A stretch of 64,000 nt of DNA from MVYY01 sp012517575 (lineage in GTDB: Bacteria > Bacteroidota > Bacteroidia > Bacteroidales > Paludibacteraceae), in NCBI GenBank assembly GCA_031629035.1, contig JAVLUG010000017.1, forward strand, positions 59,671 to 123,670, given 5' to 3'. The position numbers were made by a program, and so were the translations under genes. Positions 45,621 through 55,433 of the stretch are shown piece by piece. Position 1 is the first letter of the stretch. Every line of letters starts with the position of its first letter. The notes under the pieces were generated by a model. It worked only from the letters and a program-made list of their open reading frames with translations. It did no database searches and was not told the origin of the DNA.

Positions 45621-46372
45621 AGTTTATGCGAATAGTATGTTCCGGTAGCCTGAATTCATTTCGGCAACCGGACTTCCACACCTATCATAAGACACTCCCT
45701 CTTCCTCCCAAAACGACGGTAGCGGGAATGATTGGCAGTGCTTTGGGTATTTCTCCTGAAAAAGTTAATGAAGAATGGATAAAAAATAATCGTTTTCAGA
45801 TGGGAATTGTGGGTAAAAATAACGGCAAGGCAAATGATTTATGGCAAATCAGAAAATATGAAAATAAGCAACTTAAAGCATACCAGGAAGGTAATGAATC
45901 AGCGCCCTATAAAACAGCTGTAATTGTCAGGGAATTGTTGTATTCTTCAGAATTTATTCTATATCTTCATTTCGAAGATGAAAATGATTATGAACTAGTC
46001 AGTAGTAAATTACAAAATCCTGAATGGGCACTTTCTTTAGGCAGGGAGGATGAATTGGTGTTGATCAAAGAAATTCGGCAAATGAATTTGGAAGAAAAGT
46101 CAAATATTAGTTTTTGCAATACCGTTTTACCGATTGATTTTACAAAGACTCCTTATGAAATTGTTTTAAGTACGCAAAATTCTTCAGGTAATTTATTGGA
46201 TGAAGCACCAAAATCGATAAAATTACCCATAACATTTTCATACAATGATGATGGAGCAAGAGAAGCAAATGAATATCAGCAATTTTCATTTATCTACAAT
46301 TTGCCTATCAAACCCAAAGACAGCAGAGGCTTTTATGATGAAGAACTAAATTATTCATTCCAGATTTTTTAG
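45617..46372 (+). CDS. cas5: Type I-B Cascade protein Cas5
   Basis: A 251-residue RAMP protein that caps the 5' handle of the crRNA. The N-terminal half has FMRIVCSGSLNSFRQPDFHTYHKTLPLPPKTTVAGMIGSAL, of which the LPLPPKTTVAGMIG part is the hallmark of Cas5. EWALSLGREDELVLIKEI follows in the second half. It overlaps cas7 by ATGA and ends 3 bases before cas3, so the three are translationally linked. Confidence 0.92.
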   Translation: MKFMRIVCSGSLNSFRQPDFHTYHKTLPLPPKTTVAGMIGSALGISPEKVNEEWIKNNRFQMGIVGKNNGKANDLWQIRKYENKQLKAYQEGNESAPYKTAVIVRELLYSSEFILYLHFEDENDYELVSSKLQNPEWALSLGREDELVLIKEIRQMNLEEKSNISFCNTVLPIDFTKTPYEIVLSTQNSSGNLLDEAPKSIKLPITFSYNDDGAREANEYQQFSFIYNLPIKPKDSRGFYDEELNYSFQIF

Positions 46373-46375
46373 TTC

Positions 46376-48685
46376 ATGAAATACAGTGAGATTTTAGCGA
46401 AAAGCGAACCTAAAAAAACATTGATAGAGCATACAAACGATTGCTTATATTGGTTTTCGAAGGTTTTGAATTGGTATGAAGTTCTGATAAGTAAAATGTC
46501 GGAACATTATTCCCTTTCCAAGTCCAATATAATTAGGCGTCTTTTTATTACCGTGGCTTTCCATGACATAGGTAAAGCGACAGAACGGTTTCAGGATAAA
46601 GTGAGGGGGCTTCCTTTGAATATGCTTGAATCTCACGCGTTGACTTCCGTCCCCTTTATTTACAAGGAAATAAAAGATAACCCTATAAAAGTTATTGACG
46701 GGAATCCATTCTTTCCGGAAATTCTCGCTATAGCAAGCCATCATAGTAAATTGAAAAATGGACTGTTCCATGATTATGAAAGAATGAGAATTACTTTTGC
46801 AGATAAAGATTATTTTCAAACATTCTATGATAATATTAACCAACAGGCAATTAAGCTAAATGTTCCAGATTGGCAAATTCTGAAATTAAATGATAAATTA
46901 TTTGAAGAAAACCCCTATTATGTCTTCTATGATGAGGCTTTTGATTATATAGGCTCTTTTAGATTTGAAAAAACAAATGTAATCAGGGATTTATTTTTGC
47001 TTTTTAAATCGGTTTTGCATTATTGTGATTGGTTAGCTTCCTCCAATAATACAACCTATCACTATTCTGCTACTGAAAATAATGAATCGATTACGGCTAA
47101 AATGAAAATTAAAGTGCCCCAATTTGTTAGTTGGGAATCTTTTCAATTGCATGCCGCAAAATCATCTTCAAAAAACGTTTTTATTCAGATCCCCACAGGA
47201 CAGGGAAAAACGGAAGCTTCCATTTTATGGGCAACACAAGATAATGTCAATCAGAAAATCTTATTTTTATTACCTACAATGGTAACAACAACCAAAATGT
47301 GGGAAAGAATGGTTCACTTTTTTGGAGGTACAGAAAATGTTGGTCTTTCACATGGTACGGCAAAATATATATTAAGAGAAAAAGAAGAGGATATGGAGCC
47401 GGAAACACTGAGAAGTCATTATCTGTATAATCGTACATTTTTTAAACCTGTGACTGTAGCTACTCTCGACCAACTTATATATATTTTTTTTAATTGGGGA
47501 TATTGGGTATTAACCGGAGCGGCAAGTTTCAATGCCAAAATTATTATCGATGAAGTTCATACATATGACGCTTATACTTTTGGTCTGCTACTAAAAGTTA
47601 TTGAATGCATTACTCCTTACAATACACAATTTGCAGTGATGAGTGCATCCTTGCCGGAAGTATTAAAACAAGAATTAGAAAAAGTTTTGCCCGATTACGA
47701 ATTGATAAAAGAACAAAAATTTGACGGCAAACAACGCCATATTGTTGAAGTGCGTGATTGTTTTATTGAACAATGCGTAAGTGATATTGTTGGGGATTAC
47801 CATTTAAACAGAAAAGTTTTGGTCGTTTGCAACACAATTGCCAAGGCTCGCGAAATTTTCGATCTTTTGGATGAAAAAATACCCTTGGAAAACAGAATGC
47901 TTTATCATTCTCAATTTATTTTACAAGACAAAAAGAATAAGGAAGATTTGCTGGAAAATTTGAAATCGAAAAATAATGGATTTGTCGCCGTCTGTACGCA
48001 AATTGTCGAAGTAAGCCTTGATATTGATTTTGATGTACTTTATACAGAAAATGCGCCCATTGATGCGATTATACAACGCCTAGGAAGAGTTAACAGAAGA
48101 GGTGAAATTAATGAACGCTTTCCCGATATGCAATTTGCTAAAGTCATTATAACTCGTGAATCAGAAAAAAGCAGAAAATATGTATATAAAACTTTATCTA
48201 ACGTTTTGTCATTGACTTATTCTAATTTAAGTAATATTGCAAACAAGCAAAAAGGGAATATTTCGGAAAAAGATTGGAAAAATCTTGTCGATATCGTTTA
48301 TACAAAAGAAAATTTGGGAGATGAATATTTCAATGAGTTAAATGAAGCAAAAAGCTTAATTCCAACAATTTGGAAAGACTATTTAAAAAATATTTATACT
48401 TTAAATGTTGATGAAGCAAAATTGTATCAAATCAGTTCCCGCAAAAGCGATTATATAACAGTCGAAGCTGTTTTGTTAAAACATTATCAGCAGTATAATT
48501 TTGACGAATGCATTGCTCATAACAATTATGACTTGTTACGAAAATACATTATAAAAGTTCCTTTGAACATAGCAAGAAAATATTCGAGTAAAAAATTAAA
48601 TGATTCCGATATTTATTTATTGGATATGAAATACGACGAATTTTACGGTTTATCATTAGAACCAGATGATCAAAATATAATTTAA
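46376..48685 (+). CDS. cas3: CRISPR-associated helicase-nuclease Cas3 (HD domain N-terminal)
   Basis: A 769-residue Cas3 that unwinds and degrades target DNA after Cascade binding. The HD nuclease part holds H19, H63-D64 (FHDIGKAT), H87, H122-H123 (ASHHSK) and D218 (HYCDWLAS), so the metal site looks complete. The helicase part has motif I PTGQGKT (273-279), motif II DEVH (392-395), motif III SAS (423-425) and motif VI QRLGRVNRRG (567-576). Both activities should be present in one protein. It begins 3 bases after cas5 and cas4 begins 3 bases after it. Confidence 0.96.
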   Translation: MKYSEILAKSEPKKTLIEHTNDCLYWFSKVLNWYEVLISKMSEHYSLSKSNIIRRLFITVAFHDIGKATERFQDKVRGLPLNMLESHALTSVPFIYKEIKDNPIKVIDGNPFFPEILAIASHHSKLKNGLFHDYERMRITFADKDYFQTFYDNINQQAIKLNVPDWQILKLNDKLFEENPYYVFYDEAFDYIGSFRFEKTNVIRDLFLLFKSVLHYCDWLASSNNTTYHYSATENNESITAKMKIKVPQFVSWESFQLHAAKSSSKNVFIQIPTGQGKTEASILWATQDNVNQKILFLLPTMVTTTKMWERMVHFFGGTENVGLSHGTAKYILREKEEDMEPETLRSHYLYNRTFFKPVTVATLDQLIYIFFNWGYWVLTGAASFNAKIIIDEVHTYDAYTFGLLLKVIECITPYNTQFAVMSASLPEVLKQELEKVLPDYELIKEQKFDGKQRHIVEVRDCFIEQCVSDIVGDYHLNRKVLVVCNTIAKAREIFDLLDEKIPLENRMLYHSQFILQDKKNKEDLLENLKSKNNGFVAVCTQIVEVSLDIDFDVLYTENAPIDAIIQRLGRVNRRGEINERFPDMQFAKVIITRESEKSRKYVYKTLSNVLSLTYSNLSNIANKQKGNISEKDWKNLVDIVYTKENLGDEYFNELNEAKSLIPTIWKDYLKNIYTLNVDEAKLYQISSRKSDYITVEAVLLKHYQQYNFDECIAHNNYDLLRKYIIKVPLNIARKYSSKKLNDSDIYLLDMKYDEFYGLSLEPDDQNII

Positions 48686-48687
48686 AT

Positions 48688-49203
48688 ATGCATGTCAGCG
48701 CTACATTAATCAATCTTTACCATGTTTGCAAACGTGAGCTCTGGTTATTTGCCAACGGTATTAACATGGAGCAAACCTCTGATTTGGTGTATGATGGCAA
48801 ACTGATTCACGAAACAAGTTATCCGCAACGTTCAGAGCGGTATGAAGAAGTGGAAATCGATGGCATAAAAATAGATTATTACGATGCTCGCAATAAAGTG
48901 ATTCACGAGATTAAGCGGTCGGACAAAGTGGAAGAAGCGCATGTATGGCAAGTGAAGTATTACATTTATGTGTTGGAACGCAACGGCGTTAATGGTGTGA
49001 GCGGGCTGTTGGAATATCCGACGCTGCGTCAAACTACCAAAGTGGAGCTGACGGATGCTGACCGACAGAAAATTGCTGAAATAGAGAAGGAGATTACGGA
49101 AATTATTCAATCCGATGATTGTCCGCCGGTGATTCATTCGAAAATTTGTAAGAATTGCAGTTACTACGATTTTTGTTATGTGGAAGAGAAAGAAGATAGC
49201 TGA
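48688..49203 (+). CDS. cas4: CRISPR-associated exonuclease Cas4
   Basis: A 171-residue RecB-like nuclease with an Fe-S cluster; it helps trim prespacers and choose those with a PAM. The cluster Cys are C14 and C154, C157, C163 (KICKNCSYYDFC). The nuclease residues D63, E74-x-K76 (HEIKRS), Q88 and Y91/Y92 (WQVKYY) are all present, as is H41. It would normally be followed directly by cas1; here a four-helix-bundle gene intervenes. Confidence 0.95.
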   Translation: MHVSATLINLYHVCKRELWLFANGINMEQTSDLVYDGKLIHETSYPQRSERYEEVEIDGIKIDYYDARNKVIHEIKRSDKVEEAHVWQVKYYIYVLERNGVNGVSGLLEYPTLRQTTKVELTDADRQKIAEIEKEITEIIQSDDCPPVIHSKICKNCSYYDFCYVEEKEDS

Positions 49204-49225
49204 AAAATTGGCGAAAGGAATAAGC

Positions 49226-49283
49226 GATGGGTGATAAGTGATAAATTGATAAAGTGATAGGTAATAAACTGGTGATAAAAATT
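49226..49283. repeat. GATA-rich repeat, left flank of the inserted four-helix gene
   Basis: Short degenerate units around GGTGATA and AGTGATA (GATGGGTGATAAGTGATA, then AAGTGATAGGT, then GGTGATAA). They are inverted relative to 49654-49700 across the four-helix gene. The units end just before its ATG. Confidence 0.7.
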
Positions 49284-49293
49284 ATTGTTTGGT

Positions 49294-49653
49294 ATGAAGG
49301 AATACAATGATATTTTCAGGGAACGAACAAAAAAGTTAGCATTGGAAATTGTAAGAGAAATGGCTAAAGTGAAATTTTCGGATGAAGTTTCAGTTATCAG
49401 GAAACAAATTATTCGTTCTGCCACTTCTGTTGCACCCAATTACAGGGCAATGTGCAGAGCTCGATCGGAACGGGAACGGTTCGCCAAAATGTGCATTGTT
49501 GTAGAAGAAACTGATGAAACCGCCTTTTGGCTGGAATTAATCGAAGAACTCGGAATGCTTCCTAATGCTAAAGTTGAGGAATTTAAAAGTGAAACCGAAG
49601 AAATTCTGAAAGTCATGTCTTCTTACAAAAAGAAATTAGCAAAAACACTGTAA
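49294..49653 (+). CDS. Four-helix-bundle protein (S23/23S-rRNA-IVP-like), inserted between cas4 and cas1
   Basis: A 119-residue, mostly helical protein of the four-helix-bundle family first known from ORFs inside 23S rRNA intervening sequences. Key stretches are RTKKLALEIVREMAKV, IRKQIIRSATSVAPNYRAMCRARS, FAKMCIVVEETDETAFWLELIEELG and ILKVMSSYKKKL. The family resembles the Avd subunit of diversity-generating retroelements, but no reverse transcriptase or template repeat is near. The ATG at 49294 is preferred to the TTG at 49285. It is not a known Cas protein. Inverted GATA-rich repeats flank it, which suggests insertion as a unit into the operon. Function unknown. Confidence 0.88.
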   Translation: MKEYNDIFRERTKKLALEIVREMAKVKFSDEVSVIRKQIIRSATSVAPNYRAMCRARSERERFAKMCIVVEETDETAFWLELIEELGMLPNAKVEEFKSETEEILKVMSSYKKKLAKTL

Positions 49654-49700
49654 ATCACCTATCACCCATAAATCCATCACCTATAAATCCAACACCTATA
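49654..49700. repeat. GATA-rich repeat, right flank of the inserted four-helix gene (inverted)
   Basis: Units ATCACCTATCACCCATAA, then ATCCATCACCTATAA, then ATCCAACACCTATA. Their reverse complement contains GGTGATA and GGGTGATA, matching the left flank. They end just before the cas1 start. Confidence 0.7.
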
Positions 49701-49704
49701 TTTT

Positions 49705-50721
49705 ATGAAAAAAACTTATTATCTTTTCAATCCGGGCACCTTGCAGCGAAAGGACAATACCATTAAGTTTACGCCTATTGAGGAAGATGGCAACGGCTTG
49801 GAACATGAGGGGCAACCCCGTTATTTGCCGGTGGAAGATATTGCCGAATTTTACGTGTTTGGCGCTTTGAATGCCAATAGTGCTTTGTATAATTTTTTGG
49901 GACAAAACGATATAGCCGTCCATTTTTTCGATTATTATGAAAATTATACCGGTTCGTTTATGCCTCGGGATGGTTTGCTTTCGGGGAAAATGATTCTGGC
50001 TCAGACTTCGGCTTATCAGAATAAGAAAAAACGGGTGGAACTTGCCCGCAAGTTTGTGGAAGGTGCGGCTTTCAATATGATGAAAAATCTGAAATATTAC
50101 AATACGCGAGGGAAAAATTTGGCTGGCATTATCGAAAAAATAGAGCAATACACTGATGCTTTGCCCAATGCAAATGCAGTGGACGAAGTCATGGGATTGG
50201 AAGGGAATATCAGGCAGACTTACTATGACGGTTTTGAGTCAATTATCAACGATTTCAGTATGGGTGGAAGGAGTAAACAACCGCCCGAAAACGAAGTGAA
50301 TGCATTGATTTCGTTTGGCAACATGATGTGTTACTCGCAGTGCTTGCGGGCGATTCATCAAACGCAGCTTAATCCGACAATCAGTTATCTGCATACGCCC
50401 GGCGATCGTCGTTATTCGCTTTCGTTGGATATATCGGAAATTTTCAAACCTATTTTGGTGGACAGGGTGATTTTCAAACTCTTGAACAAAAAAGAGCTTC
50501 AGGAAAAGCATTTCGAAAATAAGCTCAATAAGTGTTTGCTCAATCCGTCGGGGAAAAAGATTTTCGTGCAGGCTTTTGAAGATCGGCTCAACGAAACCAT
50601 TCAGCATCGCTCGCTCAAACGCAAAGTGAGTTATCGCCATCTGATTAAGCTGGAGTGTTACAAGTTGAGCAAACATTTGTTGGGAATGGAAGAATACAAA
50701 CCGTTTAAAATGTATTGGTGA
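49705..50721 (+). CDS. cas1: CRISPR integrase Cas1 (type I-B)
   Basis: A 338-residue Cas1 that joins prespacers to the array with Cas2. The metal-binding residues are E166 (VMGLEGNIR), H230 (ISYLHTPGDRRYSLS) and D242/E245 (LDISEIFKP). The N-terminal beta domain opens MKKTYYLFNPGTLQRKDNTI. TGSFMPRDGLLSGKMILAQ is also family-typical of the I-B branch. It overlaps nothing and is followed by cas2 after 4 bases. Confidence 0.97.
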   Translation: MKKTYYLFNPGTLQRKDNTIKFTPIEEDGNGLEHEGQPRYLPVEDIAEFYVFGALNANSALYNFLGQNDIAVHFFDYYENYTGSFMPRDGLLSGKMILAQTSAYQNKKKRVELARKFVEGAAFNMMKNLKYYNTRGKNLAGIIEKIEQYTDALPNANAVDEVMGLEGNIRQTYYDGFESIINDFSMGGRSKQPPENEVNALISFGNMMCYSQCLRAIHQTQLNPTISYLHTPGDRRYSLSLDISEIFKPILVDRVIFKLLNKKELQEKHFENKLNKCLLNPSGKKIFVQAFEDRLNETIQHRSLKRKVSYRHLIKLECYKLSKHLLGMEEYKPFKMYW

Positions 50722-50725
50722 AAAA

Positions 50726-50989
50726 ATGTATGTAATTTTGGTATATGATGTTGGCGAAAAGCGGGTCGGAAAAATGTTGAAGTTATGTCGGAAATATTTG
50801 AATTGGATACAAAATTCGGTTTTCGAAGGAGACATCACTGAGGTAAAGCTGAAAGAATTGATTATATCCGCAGAAAAAATAATGAGATTGGAAGAAGATT
50901 CGCTGATCATTTTTTCGAGTCGGACTGAGAAGTTTCTGGACAAACAAATTATTGGAAAAGAGCGGAGTAGCATCGATAATTTTCTTTGA
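50726..50989 (+). CDS. cas2: CRISPR adaptation protein Cas2
   Basis: An 87-residue ferredoxin-fold protein. VILVYDVGEKRVGKML carries the conserved Asp (D8) after the first strand, and LNWIQNSVFEGDITEVKL is the second family block. It bridges two Cas1 dimers during spacer integration. The leader and array follow directly. Confidence 0.96.
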   Translation: MYVILVYDVGEKRVGKMLKLCRKYLNWIQNSVFEGDITEVKLKELIISAEKIMRLEEDSLIIFSSRTEKFLDKQIIGKERSSIDNFL

Positions 50990-51082
50990 CTCGATCGTCG
51001 AAGGAGAGTTTTGCTAACCTTTGCGTGAGCAATCGAGAAAAACAGCGATCATTGACATATTGAAAATCAACATAGAAAATAG

Positions 51083-51126
51083 GTTGTCGATAGACGGGAA
51101 TTTTTATATTTTTGCCCATCGACAAC
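51083..51126. promoter_or_regulatory. Inverted repeat bracketing the leader promoter
   Basis: GTTGTCGAT (51083-51091) and ATCGACAAC (51118-51126) are exact reverse complements, 26 bases apart. The left arm covers the -33 element and the right arm covers the expected transcription start. It could be a two-site operator or a site bound during spacer integration. Confidence 0.5.
51084..51114 (+). promoter_or_regulatory. Promoter of the CRISPR array
   Basis: TTG (51084-51086), 20 bases, TATTTTTG (51107-51114). It matches the Bacteroidetes consensus in sequence and spacing. Transcription should start about 80 bases before the first repeat. Confidence 0.68.
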
Positions 51127-52406
51127 TTATTCCTCTCAAAAATGAAGTTTATTTTGTGTTTTTGGGCTGATTTTCAGCCTTATTTTTGGTCGTCATCAAC
51201 GACTCTTAATCGCACCAGAAGGAATTGAAATTTTGTCAACGTTGCGTTATTTATACGTAAACCATTCTCTTAATCGCACCAGAAGGAATTGAAATGTGTC
51301 AAAAAGTGTTAATTCCGAGTGCGGTTCTTCACATCTCTTAATCGCACCAGAAGGAATTGAAATATTGTGAAAATTTCTTGTTGTTTCTTAATAATGTTAC
51401 TCTTAATCGCACCAGAAGGAATTGAAATGAGAATTTCTTGAATTACAGGAAAGCAAGATGCCTTCAACTCTTAATCGCACCAGAAGGAATTGAAATTGCA
51501 GTGTTAACAAATGAAAAAGTTGACCAAAATTTTCTCTTAATCGCACCAGAAGGAATTGAAATACTTTTTCGCTCGATTTTTTCGTTTTTGCGTTGACACT
51601 CTTAATCGCACCAGAAGGAATTGAAATTAAAAGAAGCCGACGCTTTGGGTATAAGCGCAAACTCTTAATCGCACCAGAAGGAATTGAAATCTTCCGAATT
51701 TCGCTGTTTGCAATCGGGATTAATTGCTCTTAATCGCACCAGAAGGAATTGAAATTAAATTATTTTCATATTAATAGACTTTGCCATTTCATCTCTTAAT
51801 CGCACCAGAAGGAATTGAAATTAAAGAAATGGGGACTGTACTTTTTGCTACGGATCTCTTAATCGCACCAGAAGGAATTGAAATAACCTCTGTCGTAATG
51901 CTTCTGCTTTGTTTGATATCTCTTAATCGCACCAGAAGGAATTGAAATTTATATTCTGATAAATATCGTAAGAAAGCTATAAGCCTCTTAATCGCACCAG
52001 AAGGAATTGAAATTTTTTTAAAACGTCCATGTTTTCTTCAATGTAATCCTCTTAATCGCACCAGAAGGAATTGAAATAATTGAAATTATATCTATATTCT
52101 AATCCGGCGTTGTGCTCTTAATCGCACCAGAAGGAATTGAAATTGCGTTCTGCCGAAGTCCTCGAACTTTTAGCATTATACTCTTAATCGCACCAGAAGG
52201 AATTGAAATGGAGGAACTTACGATGATTGGGTTGAAAGTGTATATACTCTTAATCGCACCAGAAGGAATTGAAATAGTAGAGAGAGTACCGCTTTTAAAA
52301 AAAGAACGCGAACTCTTAATCGCACCAGAAGGAATTGAAATGGGGGAACAGCTTCTAACGAAACTGAAAGGAAAAAACTCTTAATCGCACCAGAAGGAAT
52401 TGAAAT

Positions 52407-53870
52407 TTTTATTTCCGCTCCCAATGCGGTCTCCGCCTAAACTCTTAATCGCACCAGAAGGAATTGAAATTCATCATAAACCTGTGCCGTTGCGGTAAGT
52501 CCTGCTCTTAATCGCACCAGAAGGAATTGAAATTACAGAATGCCAGCCCCATAACTTCAGCTTTAAAACTCTTAATCGCACCAGAAGGAATTGAAATGCT
52601 GAAAGAATGACTTGGGAACAAGCCGTAGGCGGACTCTTAATCGCACCAGAAGGAATTGAAATTGAAAGGTATAAGTGTTCCTGGCGCTGCTGTAGATCTC
52701 CTCTTAATCGCACCAGAAGGAATTGAAATAAAGTAAAATAATAGAAAGGGGAAGGAATTAGATTCTCTTAATCGCACCAGAAGGAATTGAAATTTATTAC
52801 AAGGGGGGGCTGGTGGCTATAAACGGCCGCTCTTAATCGCACCAGAAGGAATTGAAATGGATCTTCGGCCTCGTTATATTCGATAAACGATCCGCTCTTA
52901 ATCGCACCAGAAGGAATTGAAATTTATGTTTAGCAAAGCGCAAATTGGCAGAGCTCAAACTCTTAATCGCACCAGAAGGAATTGAAATAGCGTTTACGAC
53001 CTGCGGAAAGTGGAGAGGATAGAAACTCTTAATCGCACCAGAAGGAATTGAAATATTAAAATTTTACGAAAAATGAAAACAGAAATTAGCTCTTAATCGC
53101 ACCAGAAGGAATTGAAATTATAAATATAGATTGTACCCTAATAAGACACAGCCTCTTAATCGCACCAGAAGGAATTGAAATATTTCAATTTTAAATAACA
53201 ATTAAAAAATAAAGTTACTCTTAATCGCACCAGAAGGAATTGAAATCAAAGTGCAATTTGTGAGCGTAAACGGGCGTCCGGTGACTCTTAATCGCACCAG
53301 AAGGAATTGAAATATCTTATAATTACGACGACAGCGACGCAATGTCGGATCTCTTAATCGCACCAGAAGGAATTGAAATTTGATAGAAACTATCTATATA
53401 GATTATCATTTATAGCTCTTAATCGCACCAGAAGGAATTGAAATCTGCAAACAAGCTGTACGTTGAATGAAACGGACAGCTCTTAATCGCACCAGAAGGA
53501 ATTGAAATTCAATATATGCCTTCTTCGGCGATGCAGTTGCTTCTCTTAATCGCACCAGAAGGAATTGAAATGCCGGAAGCTGAAGCGTTGGATATTGAAA
53601 CTTTGCGCTCTTAATCGCACCAGAAGGAATTGAAATTTATTACAAAGGGGGGGCTGGTGGCTATAAGCGGCTGCTCTTAATCGCACCAGAAGGAATTGAA
53701 ATTCATATTTGTATCCAACCGAAGACAATTGTACAAGTGCTCTTAATCGCACCAGAAGGAATTGAAATTCATTAAGCATGTTTAACGCCTTTTCTTTGTC
53801 TCCACTCTTAATCGCACCAGAAGGAATTGAAATCAAAAAATTTAGGCGGAGACCGCCTCGGAAGCGGTTC
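52407..53870 (+). repeat. Pair of spacers that overlap in reverse complement
   Basis: Spacer 52407-52441 contains GCGGTCTCCGCCTAAA. Spacer 53834-53870 contains its exact reverse complement TTTAGGCGGAGACCGC. The bases that follow are similar but not identical. Confidence 0.85.
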
Positions 53871-55369
53871 CTCTTAATCGCACCAGAAGGAATTGAAATT
53901 CATAATGGAAGGAATGATTTATCCTTATAAATCTTACTCTTAATCGCACCAGAAGGAATTGAAATACGATAATTCTTATTACAAAATAAGCCGCCGCCGC
54001 TCTTAATCGCACCAGAAGGAATTGAAATGGAATAACAAAATCTATTTCTTTTAAGCTATTTAAGCTCTTAATCGCACCAGAAGGAATTGAAATATAGATT
54101 ATTAACTTCAACCCCCCGACACGGGGGGCTCTTAATCGCACCAGAAGGAATTGAAATCGAAATTATCAATAGAAGTGAAACACCTGTATATCACTCTTAA
54201 TCGCACCAGAAGGAATTGAAATATATGAACAACAAGCGAGACTTACAGAACTACAAGCTCTTAATCGCACCAGAAGGAATTGAAATTTATTACAAAGGGG
54301 GGGCTGGTGGCTATAAGCGGCCTCTTAATCGCACCAGAAGGAATTGAAATCGGAATAATATTTACAGATAAAAATAACGAATTTACTCTTAATCGCACCA
54401 GAAGGAATTGAAATATACGATTAGCCGGCTTATAATTTTTTTCTATTGGACTCTTAATCGCACCAGAAGGAATTGAAATCTGCCATCAAAGAAAGTTACG
54501 GTGTCAAATGGTTTGCTCTTAATCGCACCAGAAGGAATTGAAATGATACACGCACCGAAAAGATTGCACCAATACGACACTCTTAATCGCACCAGAAGGA
54601 ATTGAAATAACTCTGAAGGAGATATGGATAACGAAGGATTCCGTCTCTTAATCGCACCAGAAGGAATTGAAATGAACAAATTCATTTCAAGACAAACAGC
54701 TTCTGAGAAGACTCTTAATCGCACCAGAAGGAATTGAAATCTCCCAAAAGTAAAAGAAATTGGAGGAAGAGCTTTTTTTAACTCTTAATCGCACCAGAAG
54801 GAATTGAAATTTGCATCGATTTACCAATTCACCCACAACTTCTAACTCTTAATCGCACCAGAAGGAATTGAAATGTCTTACTTCTGTTAAGTAAAAGACA
54901 TCCTAATGCCTCCTCTTAATCGCACCAGAAGGAATTGAAATTTATTACAAGGGGGGGGGCTGGTGGCTATAAACGGCTGTACTCTTAATCGCACCAGAAG
55001 GAATTGAAATATCGTTTCTACCCATCAAGTAAAACCTGTTGTGAACTCTTAATCGCACCAGAAGGAATTGAAATAAGAGTACCAAAAAGGTAACATCGTA
55101 ATTAATAGTCTCTTAATCGCACCAGAAGGAATTGAAATCTTTTTCAGATGCATGTTTTTTTCTTAATGAATCAACTCTTAATCGCACCAGAAGGAATTGA
55201 AATCATGTAAATAACTGTTAAGACGATATAAGAATATATCTCTTAATCGCACCAGAAGGAATTGAAATTTATTACAAGGGGGGGGGCTGGTGGCTATAAA
55301 CGGCTGCTCTTAATCGCACCAGAAGGAATTGAAATTTATTACAAGGGGGGGGGCTGGTGGCTATAAACG
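52794..55369 (+). repeat. Spacer family A: six spacers from one protospacer or its variants
   Basis: Spacers at 52794-52829, 53637-53673, 54287-54321, 54942-54981, 55269-55306 and 55336-55369 all begin TTATTACAA and contain CTGGTGGCTATAA. They differ in the A/G run (CAA+7G, CAAA+7G, CAA+9G), in AACGG versus AGCGG, and in length (34-40). Confidence 0.95.
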
Positions 55370-55433
55370 CTCTTAATCGCACCAGAAGGAATTGAAATAC
55401 GATAATTCTTATTACAAAATAAGCCGCCGCCGA
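53966..55433 (+). repeat. Spacer family B: two copies
   Basis: Spacers 53966-53999 and 55399-55433 are identical over 34 bases (start ACGATAATTC, end GCCGCCGCCG); the second is one base longer. The second copy sits immediately after the last family A spacer. Confidence 0.95.

Larger units (their letters stand above)
50990..51202 (+). promoter_or_regulatory. CRISPR leader
   Basis: 213 bases between the cas2 stop and the first repeat. It contains the predicted array promoter (51084-51114), an inverted repeat that brackets it (51083-51126), and a small hairpin GGCTGA-TTT-TCAGCC (51165-51179) close to the first repeat. Its place beside cas2 and opposite the degenerate terminal repeat fixes the array orientation as plus. 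Confidence 0.85.

Noticed and set aside
49294..49653. The four-helix gene as the Avd part of a diversity-generating retroelement
   Set aside because: No reverse transcriptase, template repeat or variable repeat is seen nearby.
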